From Vanilla planifolia (Eukaryota > Streptophyta > Magnoliopsida > Asparagales > Orchidaceae): 64,000 nt of DNA. Below the pieces are notes generated by a model that was not told the DNA's origin, ran no database searches, and saw only the letters and a program-made list of their open reading frames with translations. The stretch spans positions 19,687,755 through 19,751,754 of the forward strand of contig CM043868.1 of assembly GCA_023846275.1 (NCBI GenBank). The letters run 5' to 3'. The position numbers and the translations under genes are program-made. Position 1 is the first letter of the stretch. Every line of letters begins with the position of its first letter. Shown here piece by piece: positions 19,201 through 31,304 of this stretch.

Positions 19201-22200
19201 TTGTATAACATAGATGACTAATTCTTTTCCTAAATTTTGAATCTAATTCTCGCCACATTAAAAACCTTCAAAATTATTTATTTTAATGAGGTTCATTGAA
19301 GAGACGAGAGATCTAAAACAGATGACATAAAAAGGAGCTCTATTCTGAATCAATAAGGAAAATGCTAGCATTCAATGATGACAACACCACCATGAAGTCC
19401 TGAATATGAAATTGGCCACTTCTAATCATTGCCGAAAGGACACAAACTTCATGAAAGATAATGACCCTAATCCCATCAATCTGGAATAATCATGTTAAAG
19501 AGATCCACTTGGTCTTTGTCATCCTCCACACGTTGATCCCTCAATCAAACGTAAACTAAGATGTGACAAAACCTTTGAAACAGACCTTTAAATAGTCAGC
19601 CATGGAAATTCAATTGAACGTCTTGTTGTCATTCAAATAATTAAAAATATATAATGTCACCATGATGTCATAAAAAACATGCCTAGCTTATAAATCTATG
19701 CATTGACATCATAAATTGGATTGATGATGCCATGTTCACAATTATCCAATCTTTCTTTCGTTGTGATAACCATACTAAATTTATCACCCATTAATAATTT
19801 TCTATAGATATTTTAAGATATATCCAATTACTTTTTCCAATAAATATATCTAAATGAATGTTTTTTGATGTAACAAACACAAAACGTTATTCCAAATGTT
19901 ATGTTTGCTATCTTCAATAAACTTTATCTTAAATATGGGATTTTGATTAATCAATATTGAGACAAATCTCAATGATTCTATTTCTCGACCCAATATTGGA
20001 ACTATCATCAAATTGTCTCTTTTTGGCTCCTTATCTTTAACTAAGCCAAACCATTATACTCTTAAAGTCTAAAAGGATTATGCACTTTGTAATCAAAATT
20101 CAAATTTGTTATGAACATAGCACTAATGAAAGACCTTTTAAGAGCATATGCAACAAATTGTACCAAATTTACAGATAAAGTGTAATTGTCACAAAATATT
20201 TGTACTTTTGAAGTGGTCATCTCTATGCTATTAATGATATCGTAGCAAGGAGATTGGTATATTATGTCAGGATTTATTATATTAGCTTCCTAATGTTTTC
20301 TCTGAAAGTATCCCAATGCATTTTATAACCCACATTATTTCTCTAGCTTTCCCAAATCTTGCAAATCATGGTGTTTTCTTAAGGATGTCACCTATAACCC
20401 GCATCTAAATTTTATATATATATCAAATGATGGAATTAAATGAAAGTAGATGTGACTTAATTGGCATTCCCATGTGAAATCCATGACTTGTACTTCATAG
20501 AAGTAACTAACAAATCAACTCTTCTTGCATACTTATTCTCCAAAAGACCCAAATAATTTTGTGTCATCCAATTTATTGATCTTTAACTTTGTTGTTATCT
20601 CCATCCACTAAAATGCTGATATGAATTTGTTATGAGGAATGGCATCTTTGATGTATTAACTCCAATTGAGCACAACAAATGAAATGGTAATAGTATGAAG
20701 ATATCAAGCAAATAAAAGAGAACAACAAGTCTATATTCTTTGAACATAAATTGGACTTACATCCAAGGAAATGGATGATATTCCTTGGATATATATAATA
20801 GAGGCTAAATAACATTCTTTCTCAAAACCCAAAGTGTACTTAAATCCTCAATCATATAAGAAAACCTCTAATTTTTTTTGTAATCAAGAAGATTTGTTGA
20901 AGAGAGTAGAAATTTAAATAGAGGAATTACTAAAGATCTTAACTTCTAATTACTGTGACAGATCATTGGCATATACAAATACCATGTTCATTACTACAAA
21001 AAATCTTCAAATGTTCATGGCCTTTATGAGGGGTTACTACTTTTGCATCAAACATTGGAAACAACCATTCTGAAAAAATTTTATGTTATCTTTGTCATCG
21101 TCTATACTAGATATGTTCTTCAAACATAGATTGAGATAAAATAATTTTTTTTGCATTTGGCCTTTTAATGGCCACTAGAAATCCACCCAGATATCATGGA
21201 ATCATCCAAACGTAAAATTTATTATTTTTATTGAATACATATATCTAAACATATACTATTTATTGTAATAAACTCAAGATCAAATCTAAATATTAAATTT
21301 ATTATCTTTGGTAATTTCTTAAGTCCAAAATTCAAATTAATCAATATTGACATGAGTTTCAACAAGGGCTTATGCTTAAGAGTAATTAAGAAATAATCTT
21401 TATTCCCTTTTGTTTCATTTTGGGATGACGTCTTCATATCATTTTGAAAGTCCTATGGAAAAAGAAATATTACATGATATAGAAGTAAAGATCTTTTTGA
21501 GCTAAAATGATTGCCTAAGATTGCTAATTATGCATTTTCCTTTCTCTTGTATCATATCATTTTGGAAAGGTACCTTGTTTCAGTAGAGTTGGACAAAAAC
21601 CAAAGGGCATAAGAAAGGTTGCTATTATAGGTGGTGGTTTGATGGGTTCTGGTATAGCTACAGCTCTTATTTTGTGTGACGTGCATGTTGTTTTGAAGGA
21701 AAGAGATCCTAGTTTTCGTGGAATGAAATCAGTGGAAGGTACGCATAATATTTTGATGTTTTCTTATTATTTTCTTCTCAAAAAACCATGATACAGCATG
21801 CATACTTTTTGCTACAACAATAACAATGAGTTTTAATCATTTTGGGGTATTGGTTACATGAATTTTATGTTTCTATTATATTTTATCTATTGAATTTTCA
21901 ATCTAAATTGTATCCACCTGTCATTATTACATAAATTCAAATATGGAACTTAGTTTTATTGATTTTTGGAAGATAGTATTTATCACATGCTAAGTGTGAC
22001 ACCGTATAACTATGGTTGAAAATTATGGTTATGACGAGCTAAGCATAAACACAAGACTTTTAGTATTGAACGTGTTATTTATAATATATAAATACTATGA
22101 AATTCATGAAGATGCAGATAAACTAGAGTGAGAGCGAAATGATTCTCTTGAAGAGGAAGAGATGTAACTCTTTTTGGGTTTGTTTTATACGAGAGATTAA

Positions 22201-25200
22201 GGGATATTGTTTTTTTTTGTAAGAGAGTTAATATTATTCTATTTTTATAATAGTGGGTATATTTGTTGTTTTTTTTTGTGTAGTGCATATTTTACATTTT
22301 ATGGCCTGAGGTATGATAGATTTTTCCTCCACTGTCTTGGACATAGTCCTAACTTAGATTGAACAAAAATAGGATTGATACCAATTGTTTGTCATAATTG
22401 ATGTTCTTTCAGTTATTATAAAAGTTAAAGAATGGTGATGATTGGATTATTGACTTCACTTGTTTATACTTGTTTATACCACATGTCTGAATAAAACTTG
22501 GTTTTCATCTTATGAGTCATTTAGTGATGGCAATATATTGATAATAAACAATGCTATGTACAAACCTATTGATTTATTTACAATAAAAATAAATATGCAT
22601 GATGGTATTATGTGAATATTAATGGGTATTAGACATGTCTCAGAATTTTAAAAAAATCTTATTTAATTTGGAGTACTAAGTGGTTCTTGTTGTGCCTTTA
22701 TTGAAGATGATAAAAATTCTCATGATAAGTAAAGGATATTTGGTTGTTATAAAAGCAAATAGAATTGACAATCTTTACGTGTTATAAGGAGTAATAGTAA
22801 TTGGTGCTAATTTCTTCATTATCTTTAACAAAAAAGGACTCCACCAAATTTTGGCATATGAGATTGGAACATATGAGTGAGAAAGTTCTAACTTTGCTTA
22901 GTAAGGTTTATTCTATTAATACATCATCTTTGTGAAAATTGTGTTTTTGGGAAGTGAAAAAAAAGTTAACTTGCTCTTCATTACAAAAAGCATATTTTAT
23001 TCAGATTTGTAGGACCATATCCAGTTCTATTGAAGAGTGGTGCATAATATATGTTCATATGTTTACTTTTATTGATGATTATTCAAGAAATGCATGAATA
23101 TATATCTTAAAAATCAAATGTTAGTTATTTTTTATTTCAAACAATGTAAAACACTAGTAGAAAGACAAATTGACTAGAAAATCAAAAGACTTATGAAGGT
23201 TAATGGTCTAGAATTTTGCAATAAAGAATTTAATAATTTTTGTAATAAAGAAGATATTCTTAGGCATATAAAAGTTTTTCACACACCACAACAAATTGGT
23301 GCAACTAAGAGGATGAATAAACTCTTTTGGAGAGAGCTCGATGTATGATTTATTGGGTAGAAATAGCCTCTAAAATTGCTTTTTTGGTGAATAAATCCTT
23401 GTATACAACTATTGGCTTGAAGACTTTGGAAGAAAAGTGATTAAAATGTCTAATTGATTACTCAATCTTAAGGATATTTGATTGTCTATCTTATGCTCAT
23501 CAAGGTAAGTTGGAGCCGTAAGCTAAGAAGTGTATTTGTTGCGTTTTTCTTTTTGAAGAAAAATGACTCATATTTTATTACTCATCTAAGAGATTATAAG
23601 TGATTTCATATATATTGCATTGACACAGTAGTAGTACAACTTGTTAAACAATAGAATGTCTAGTAAGGAGCAGTAAAGTTTAATGCTTGGCTCGACATAA
23701 CTTTCCTTTTTTTCTTTTGCATTTGTATTTACGAATTGGGTGGCTTTTGATCACTTTATTTGGAGCAAGGTAATTATCAAAAAAATTCGACAAGATTAAA
23801 AATTGTTTGGTTATGGTCAAGCATAAAGAAATACAAATTATGGTATTCGGATCTAGTGTCATTTGTATAACAGATTATTGAGTTTGATCTCATTAGTTCA
23901 TGAACAGTTTCATATTATTGATAGATAGAACTTGAAAACAAATTTGACCATTAAAATATATAAATCTTTTTTGGCTTATGCATTTTTAATTGCAACTGAT
24001 ACACACATGCACAACAAACCTTTTAATTTCTTGGAAACAATTTCAAATGCAAATGTCAAGAAGTAGAATTTAGTTATGCAAGAAAAAATTGAATTTCTTA
24101 ATAAAAATCAAACTTGGAGATTAGTGAAGCATTTTTAAAGAAAAAAAATTATTGGTTGCAAATAGGGTTTTAAAAAAAAATATAAAATTTTTCGTGTAGA
24201 AGATGAAATGTACAAAACATGATTGGTAACAAATTGTTGCTCTCAAATGGACGGAATGGACTTTCTTAAGGTATTTTTTTGCTGTTCTCAAATATATCTT
24301 TATTTATATTTTGTTGCTTTTAATAGTAAAGCTTGACTTAGAATTAAAGTAACTTGATGCTAAAATAATTTTCTTGCATAGAGAATTGGAGGAAAAATTC
24401 TTATTTAGCATTCAAAAAGTTTTGTTGTTTAAGACAAAGATGACCATATTTGTTTGTTGGAAAGGTTTTTATGTGGGTTGAAACAATCTCTTTAAGAATG
24501 GTATAAAAAGTTGTTTCTATAAAGGTTGTATAAAAAGTTGATACTTTTATATTAAAACAAAACTTTATGAGGTATAAGTATACGATAATTGTGTTTATTT
24601 ATGAAAGTTTTCAGGTGATAATAGATTTATTTTCACATGTTGATAATATGTTGATTGTATGCAAAAGAAAATCTAAAATTGAATGGTGAATTCGAGATGA
24701 AAGACTTGGGACTGACAAAGAAGATCCTTGGTATGGATATTATGAGGGATAGTGGTGCTGAAAAGTTATGGATAATTTAACAACATTATGTGCAAAAGGT
24801 TTTTTTTTATAGAAGATTAGCATATTTGATGTTAAGTCAATTAGCGCTTCTTTAGTAATTTATTTTAAATTATCCAAAATGGATTCTTTAAAATCAAAAA
24901 ATTATATATAGATGGAAAATGTATCTTATGTTAGCATAGTAACTAGTCTCATGTATGTCATGATTTTTATACTCTTACATGTTGCATAAGTTGCCAACTT
25001 TGTTAGCAGATATATGAGTATCCTAGAAAAAATATATTGACAAATGATGAGATAGATACTATGATAGCTCAAGATTACAAAAGATGTTTACTTACTGTTT
25101 ACTAGAAATTGTAGCTTACTGACTATGTTGATTTAGATTATACGGATGATCTTGATAAGAATATATCATTAATAATTTGTGTTTATATTTGAAAGATATG

Positions 25201-28200
25201 CTATTAGTTGAAAAATAGTGCTCTAGCCTATTATTATTCTAGCCATTGTTGAGGTTGAGTATATGATACTTAGAGAATCAATATTGAATGCTATTTGGTT
25301 AAGTGATTTAAATGTTAAGCTTAGGAGAACCTCAAATGCTATCGTTATTTATTCAGATTCTCAAAGTGTTATCTTTCTAATTAAAGATTAAATATTTTAT
25401 AAGAGGATGGAGTATATTAATGTCAGACTTCATTTGTTTGGAACATCATAAATGAGGGAGATATCAAGATAATAGAAATTAACACAACTTATAATGTAAC
25501 AAATATGATAATGAGATCTCTTATGCCAAGTTCAAACACTGCTTCAACTTTATTAGCTTATGTGACAAATGATGTTTCTATTTTAAAAATAATGCCATTT
25601 TCAATAAAGTTTATCAGTCACAATATTGATTTGAGGAAAACTTAATGAATTTTTAACCCAAATTGTGACCATCTACCATCATTATATGAATTCAAACATG
25701 GAGCCTGATTTTGTTGAGCTTTAAGATAGTGTTTATTACACGTTTAAGTATAAAACTATATAACAATGTCTGAAGAAAATTATGACTATAATGGATTAAA
25801 TATGAAAACAATATTTTTGGTATTAAACATGTGTTATTTATAATCTATAAATATCATGATATTTATAAAAGCAAATACAAGCAAGAGTAAGAGTAGAAGT
25901 GTTTTTTTTTTTATTTTTGAAAATTAGAGGCATTACTTTATTGAGCTTTTTCTTATATGAGATATTAAGGGATTTTTCTCATTTAATAAAATAGTTAATA
26001 TTCTTTTGTTCTTGTAATATTGGTTTTTGTGGGTGAGTTTATTTTATATTTGTGTGAGTTTATATTTTGTATTTTATGATTTTGACTATAGTGAATCTTT
26101 TTTCTTTTTTAGTGGACTTTGATCTAATATGTATCAAATTATGTAAATTTGTTTGTTTATCTTTTTTCTATATTTTATCATTATTGTTCTTATTGATCAT
26201 ATTTTCATTGTGCCTATATCAATCTCGTGGGTTTAAATCCTAACGTTATCATATGATCATTTCTAATTAGTCTAAGTTTGAAATTTTTTTTTGAAACTTT
26301 TTAAAGCTTTTTCTTCCTTATCATATGTGTAAATCCTATACATTTTCATTTCCTTAATGGGACATCGTTTGTCTGTTAGCTTATCTTAATTTTTGACAAT
26401 GCTGATATTCAAATGGAAAAAGCCATTGCCATCTTGTCCCTTTGTGTATATCCAGACTATATTTCATATGGTATGATTAATTTAATGAAATTATGCATTC
26501 TTTTTGCTATAGCACTAATTATGTTTTATTGTTTCCATTCTTAGCAAATCTCAAAGCACTGGTGAAGAGAAGCTCAGTGACTTTGGAGAGAGTGAGCAAA
26601 GCCCTGTCGAATCTCCAGTGTACTATGGATTACTCAGACTTCAAGGACGTGGATATGGTTATTGAGGTAAATGAGTAAAGCTTATGACACCCTTGGAAAA
26701 ACATTTAATTATTCTTAGTTGTATCTGAGGTTTTTCTCTCAATTTTAAAAACCTATGTTGTTATATTGTTGATGATCTCATCAACGTCACAATTTTCTTT
26801 ATAGGCTGTCATTGAGAACTCTGCTTTAAAACAGTCCATTTTTAATGAAGTGGAAAAGCTGTGTTCTCCGCATTGTATTCTGGCAACAACTACCTCCAGT
26901 ATTGATTTAAATGTAGTCGGCGAGAAGACCAATTCCCAAGATCGCATAGTTGGAGCACATTTCTTCAGGTCAGTTTTACACGCTATACTACATGTAGCTG
27001 CCTTGATTATGAAAATCATAAAATAATGGGTTAGTTTTTTAATTAATTGGATTAAGCTGATGATTTTTAGGCAGCTTTGTCTTCATATATAGCTTACTAT
27101 GGAGACGTTTATATGTATACTGACTTTTCTGAATTACCAATCTGCAGCCCTGTTCATCTGATGCCTCTTCTGGAAGTTGTTTGGACGGAAAAAACATCTC
27201 CGAATGTAATTATTGATCTCATTGAAATTGCAAAGAAAATGAGGAAAGTTCCCATTGTGGTCAAGAACTGCACGGGCTTTGCCACCAATCGGACCTTCTT
27301 CCCGTATCACCAAGCATCTGCATTAGTGTTACATCTTGGTGTTGACCTCTACAGAATTGATAGGGTCATAAAAAGTTTTGGCATGCCATTGGGTCCTTTT
27401 CAGTAAGCTGTTTTTTTTGGCATATAATGCGTGATTTTATACCTTTATATTTGATATCTAAAAAGCAAAGTATGATGAAACGCAAAGCATTATTCAATAT
27501 CTAATTTGCATACTTTTACCTTGCAATGGTTACATTTCCTATGCTGAATAACCTTAAAGATAATTGAACAAACATGAACTATGATCGAATGGAAGACATG
27601 CATTACTTTATGGTCCTTTAATAGTTGTTCTACACAGATATAATATTGGTTTGAATTATCATTGTTCTTTTGACTACTAGATTGAATTATAGAAAGCTTT
27701 ATTCATTGGAGTGCTTGAACAAGCTAATGATAAGGGTCATATCAAAACCTAATCATGTTTTGTTTGTTTGATGTTGGACAATTCTCAATAATTCTGTAGT
27801 ATACAATTTCTATGCTGAGTAGCCTTAAAGATGATCGTGCAAACATGAACTGTGATCGAATGGAAAATATGCATTACTTTATGGTTCTGTAATTTTTGTT
27901 CTGCACACATATAATATTAGTTTGAATTGTCATTGTTCTTTTGACTACTAGATTGAATTATAGAAAGCTTTATTTGTTGGAGTACTTGAACAAACTAATG
28001 ATAAGGATCATATTAAAACCAAATGTTTTGTTCATTTGATGTTGGACAGTTCTCAATAATTCTGTAGTATACACATCCTATGCCCATGATTGGAGTTGAC
28101 TATTTAAAGTAATGGAGGTCATACCTGCTTTAGATTCTTGTTTGTTTGTTGTGCTACCAACTTGGCCTAGTGATTTGGATATATCACCCTTGTGGCTTGT

Positions 28201-29509
28201 TAACTTTTGTTGGCTCTCTTTTCTTTGTCTTACACTCCTCCAGATTCTATTCTGGATTGTTTTGGAACTCCCCTTATATATATCCGACAATCTCCTGTGC
28301 CTGTTGGCTTTGGTGGAAAACATCTTGCTTTGCTCTACCGTTAATTGTACCTTTTTCCTCTTTACCTATCTCCCATGCTCTTTATATTCAAAATCTCCTT
28401 CAATTTCAAAGATCCTTATTGCATGTGCAGACTAGCTGATCTGGTTGGTTATGACGTAGCATTGGCAGCTAAAGAAGAATATGCATCAGCTTTCAAGGGT
28501 CGAACCTTTGATACATCTCTTCTCGATTTGATGAAAAAAGATGGTCGCAATGGTATGGAAGTTGAAGACTATTTGTGATTCAGGAAAAAAAATATGTTGA
28601 CATTTTCCCCATCATGTATATTTTCACACATTTTCCCTGTTCTCGTGTTCTACAGGAAAAAGAAATGGAAGGGGTTACTATTTGCACCACAGAGGAAGTA
28701 GACCTAAATCTGATCCTTTGGTGCAACCCATCATTGAAGAATCCAGAAGGCGTGCTAATTTAGTACCCAGCGGAAAGGTTTCGAATAATCTACTTAAAAG
28801 AAAAAAAAAAACTTTCTTCAACCATCTTTTTTAATCTTCAAAGTTGCACGATAGAGCAGCTTTCCTGTAAGCTGTTTTTTTTTTTTTTTTTTTAACGAAT
28901 GTTCAGTAATACTTTTGTAGGCCATAAGCATGTCCGACCAGGATATTGTGGAGATGATATTTTTCCCGGTGGTGAACGAGGCGTGCAGAGTGATAGATGA
29001 AGGAGTTGTAATTCGACCATCAGACATTGATGCTGCCTCTATCCTTGGTATGGGTTTTCCCAGATACAGGTGAGCTCATATTGCCTTAAAAGTCGAAACT
29101 CTTCTCTTCTATACTTGAGGAGCATTTGTTTGGAATATGCAAAATTTGAACCCAAACTATGTTCTAGTTAGGTGCTTTCAATTTTCATTCATTCATCTGT
29201 ATGTAGTACCTTATTTGATTGAAATAACCTTATAAATTTGTATTGCGTGAAGGGGTGGTCTGGTATACTGGGCTGATACAATTGGGGCGAGTTATATATA
29301 CTCAAAGCTCCAGATCTGGGCTGCTGCATATGGTGGTCTATTTGCACCATCTTCATACTTGGAAGAGAGGGCTAAGAAAGGACTGCCATTGGTAATGACT
29401 CTGTTCTTTTATATTTCTCACTTTGGTTTTGTCAATAACGCCTTTAATAATGTGACTGAATGCATGGTAAAATAAAGCATAGTCAGCATCCCATCCTGAA
29501 TTAAAATAG
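16252..29509 (+). CDS. AIM1-like: Peroxisomal fatty-acid beta-oxidation multifunctional protein (AIM1/MFP2-like), first exon not found
   Basis: Enzyme with 2-enoyl-CoA hydratase and L-3-hydroxyacyl-CoA dehydrogenase activities of peroxisomal beta-oxidation. Sixteen visible exons: 16252-16314, 16425-16481, 16588-16655, 16802-16883, 17020-17075, 17397-17699, 18156-18242, 21570-21738, 26545-26666, 26805-26968, 27148-27402, 28431-28552, 28656-28777, 28921-29069, 29253-29391, 29483-29509. All have GT-AG borders and consistent phases, giving about 660 aa without an internal stop. The hydratase part shows [14 protein letters not shown] and [20 protein letters not shown], with both catalytic Glu. The dehydrogenase part shows the NAD-binding [10 protein letters not shown], the catalytic His in GAHFFSP and [13 protein letters not shown]. 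The usual SNTS motif reads TTTS, so its Asn is replaced by Thr. About 60 N-terminal residues (first exon) are missing; adding them would give the family's usual length of about 720. The C-terminus reads SASHPELK, without a PTS1 tripeptide. An old Copia element sits in the intron 21739-26544. Confidence 0.93.
18600..18990 (+). repeat. Diverged copy of the dispersed repeat seen at 14.7-15.6 kb
   Basis: Lies in the intron between the exons ending 18242 and starting 21570. It shares landmark strings in the same order with the tandem unit and its right flank: ACAAAAGCTTAT, ATCACATACATATTGAGCTA, then a block around 18900-18980 (TTAATTGTATAAAAAGGTTTCAACA and ATGTGGGATTAGTTCTAATC) that parallels 15510-15580. 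Class and ends are unknown; no terminal repeats or coding capacity were seen. Confidence 0.55.
21909..26220 (+). mobile_element. Ty1/Copia LTR retrotransposon, old and broken, inside an MFP intron
   Basis: Two similar long terminal repeats lie in direct orientation: 5' LTR from about 21909 (start TGTATCCACC) to past 22330, and 3' LTR from about 25664 (start TGTGACCATC) to about 26220. Between them, in Copia order on +, are recognisable traces of the pre-integrase/integrase region (about 22.85-23.35 kb), the reverse transcriptase (about 24.1-24.8 kb) and the RNase H region (about 25.2-25.6 kb). By eye the LTRs differ at roughly a quarter of aligned positions, so the insertion is ancient, and the coding region is broken many times. 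No clear target-site duplication was found. It inflates the intron between the exons ending 21738 and starting 26545 and lies in the same orientation as the host gene. Confidence 0.88.
27540..28078 (+). repeat. About 270 bp tandem direct duplication in an MFP intron
   Basis: Copy 1 (27540-27810) and copy 2 (27811-28078) are adjacent, each starting TATGCTGA followed by ACCTTAAAGAT or GCCTTAAAGAT. They are similar throughout, including the long shared block TTGTTCTTTTGACTACTAGA. A few bases of a third start (TATGCCCATG) follow. The repeat lies in the intron between exons 27148-27402 and 28431-28552, so it does not alter the protein. Confidence 0.93.
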
Positions 29510-31304
29510 AGCAGGACCTGTGCCTGTGTATCACAATCTAATTTGAGTAGTTAAGCGAAAAACCAACAGTTTCTTGTCCAAGTGTCTAAAAATAATGAAA
29601 AGCAAAGGAGAAATCATAACTCACAATGTCCTTTTCCACTCCCAACAGAGCCTGGAGAGATCTCCTTTGCAATCTTCAACATCGCGCTTGTGATTCATTG
29701 CTTTGCTATTGAAAGCATTGATGAGACCACAGCAAGGCACGGCAAACTTTCTTTCTCGGATTTGTTTTCTAATGGTTGGCTACAAATACCAGAGTGGTTG
29801 ATGTTAATTCTTCTTTATGTTTGCAAGAATAACAGCTACAGGCTCAATAGAGTTTATGTTTCTTTGCATTTTTTCTGGAATTAAGTGAGGTTTAAGACCT
29901 TGTAATTGGTACATAACATGTGCTTTCTGTGCACACGAGTTTGCATAATGCTGCTTTTTCGAGGAACAAAAGAGACATTTCTGTAGGTTCCCTACAACAG
30001 TCTTAAGTATACATGCTTTAGCTGAAACCATCATCTGTTAAAGCATGAAAAAGCCAAGGTTGATGCACAAACATGAACAATAATATGATTCCAATGATGT
30101 AATAACATAACCAAAACCAATAATTGAATGATAACAAAATCACCATTTTGAAAACAACCGTGATGGGGTTTTTTGGGGGAAAGCTCTTGCAAGCAGCCCT
30201 TTATTGGAGTGTGGTTCATCCTTTGGCGGACCGTGCTCAAATGTGGAATAACCAATCAATACCTTTATTGGCTAGTTCTCTCAAATTAAAAAAATAAATC
30301 CCAAAATGCCTTAAGCAATTCATAACTTGTACCCTTAAGTCCCCTTTCAATAAAATCAGTGGTATCATCCACGAACTTTGAGCTCCTTTCCCTGATCTAC
30401 TCTAGCATAAAGTCCTCAAATTCTTTTATTGTATTCATTTATTTTATAAAATAATTGAATTGAAAAACTTTAATAATTATATTATTTTGTTTCTTATGGG
30501 GTGATATATTTTTATATTTCTGCAAATTTAAAAATATTTTAATTCACATTTTAAATTTTATTTTATAAATTCAATATATTTGGTATACTAATTTTTAAAT
30601 ATAAAGTGGATAAATTGATTTACAGTTATAATTTAAAAGTTACATGCTTGTTTTTATTTTTAAAATAATTTAAAACGAAAGCAATTCAAAGCTGCGTAGC
30701 AAATTTCCAAAGTTGTTGAAAAAAAAAAAAAATCAAATTTTAAAAATCAAACTGAAATAGAAAACAAAACCAAGGTGTCGAAGCATTATTCTATCCAAGG
30801 ACCGTTCCAGTCGCATCAAGGAAAATGAATTATTGAAGTCCATTTGATTTCTCGATGTAAGCACATCGAAGCGCAAAATCGTCGCTTAAACAAGATCATG
30901 CGCAAAACAATTATTTTGCCCATCTCAGTTCGCATTTTTTGTCCAGGTGATCCACGACGCGATCTGAAGAGACGGGAAACAGGGTTCCACGTAACTCTGC
31001 GTCAGGACGCAGGCGTCGGTGACCAGCCGGACTTTGCTCGGTGTGTTCTGAGAGCGAATTTAAGATCCTAAGTTGAGACAATCTTATATTTGGTGTAGGT
31101 GATGGGAAGAACCTTTTCCTAATCTGCATCTTTCCTCTTTAGAATCGGATGTTCTTCCCAGGAATCAAGACCCTGCTCGGGACATTTTTTTTCAAGTACA
31201 ACACTGCTTTTTTCTCGATGAATTTCTTCTACTGCTAACTTTAATGGGAAAAATTTGGATTTAGTATTTTGTTGTCTGCGTGAACAGATTTCTTCGAGGA
31301 TCGG
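29510..31304 (+). other. Intergenic: MFP 3' flank and sugar-transporter 5' region
   Basis: From the MFP stop to about 30.0 kb the sequence is of mRNA-like composition and probably contains the 3' UTR; no sure polyadenylation site was chosen. From 30.3 to 30.8 kb it is extremely AT-rich. From about 30905 to 31090 it becomes GC-richer, typical of a plant promoter and 5' UTR. A plausible 5' UTR intron has a donor at GTAGGTGA (about 31097) and an acceptor just before 31288 (TGAACAG). Confidence 0.5.

Noticed and set aside
19200-21500. Minus-strand transposon coding in the MFP intron
   Set aside because: Some stretches suggested retroelement-like words, but no ordered domain series or terminal repeats could be read.
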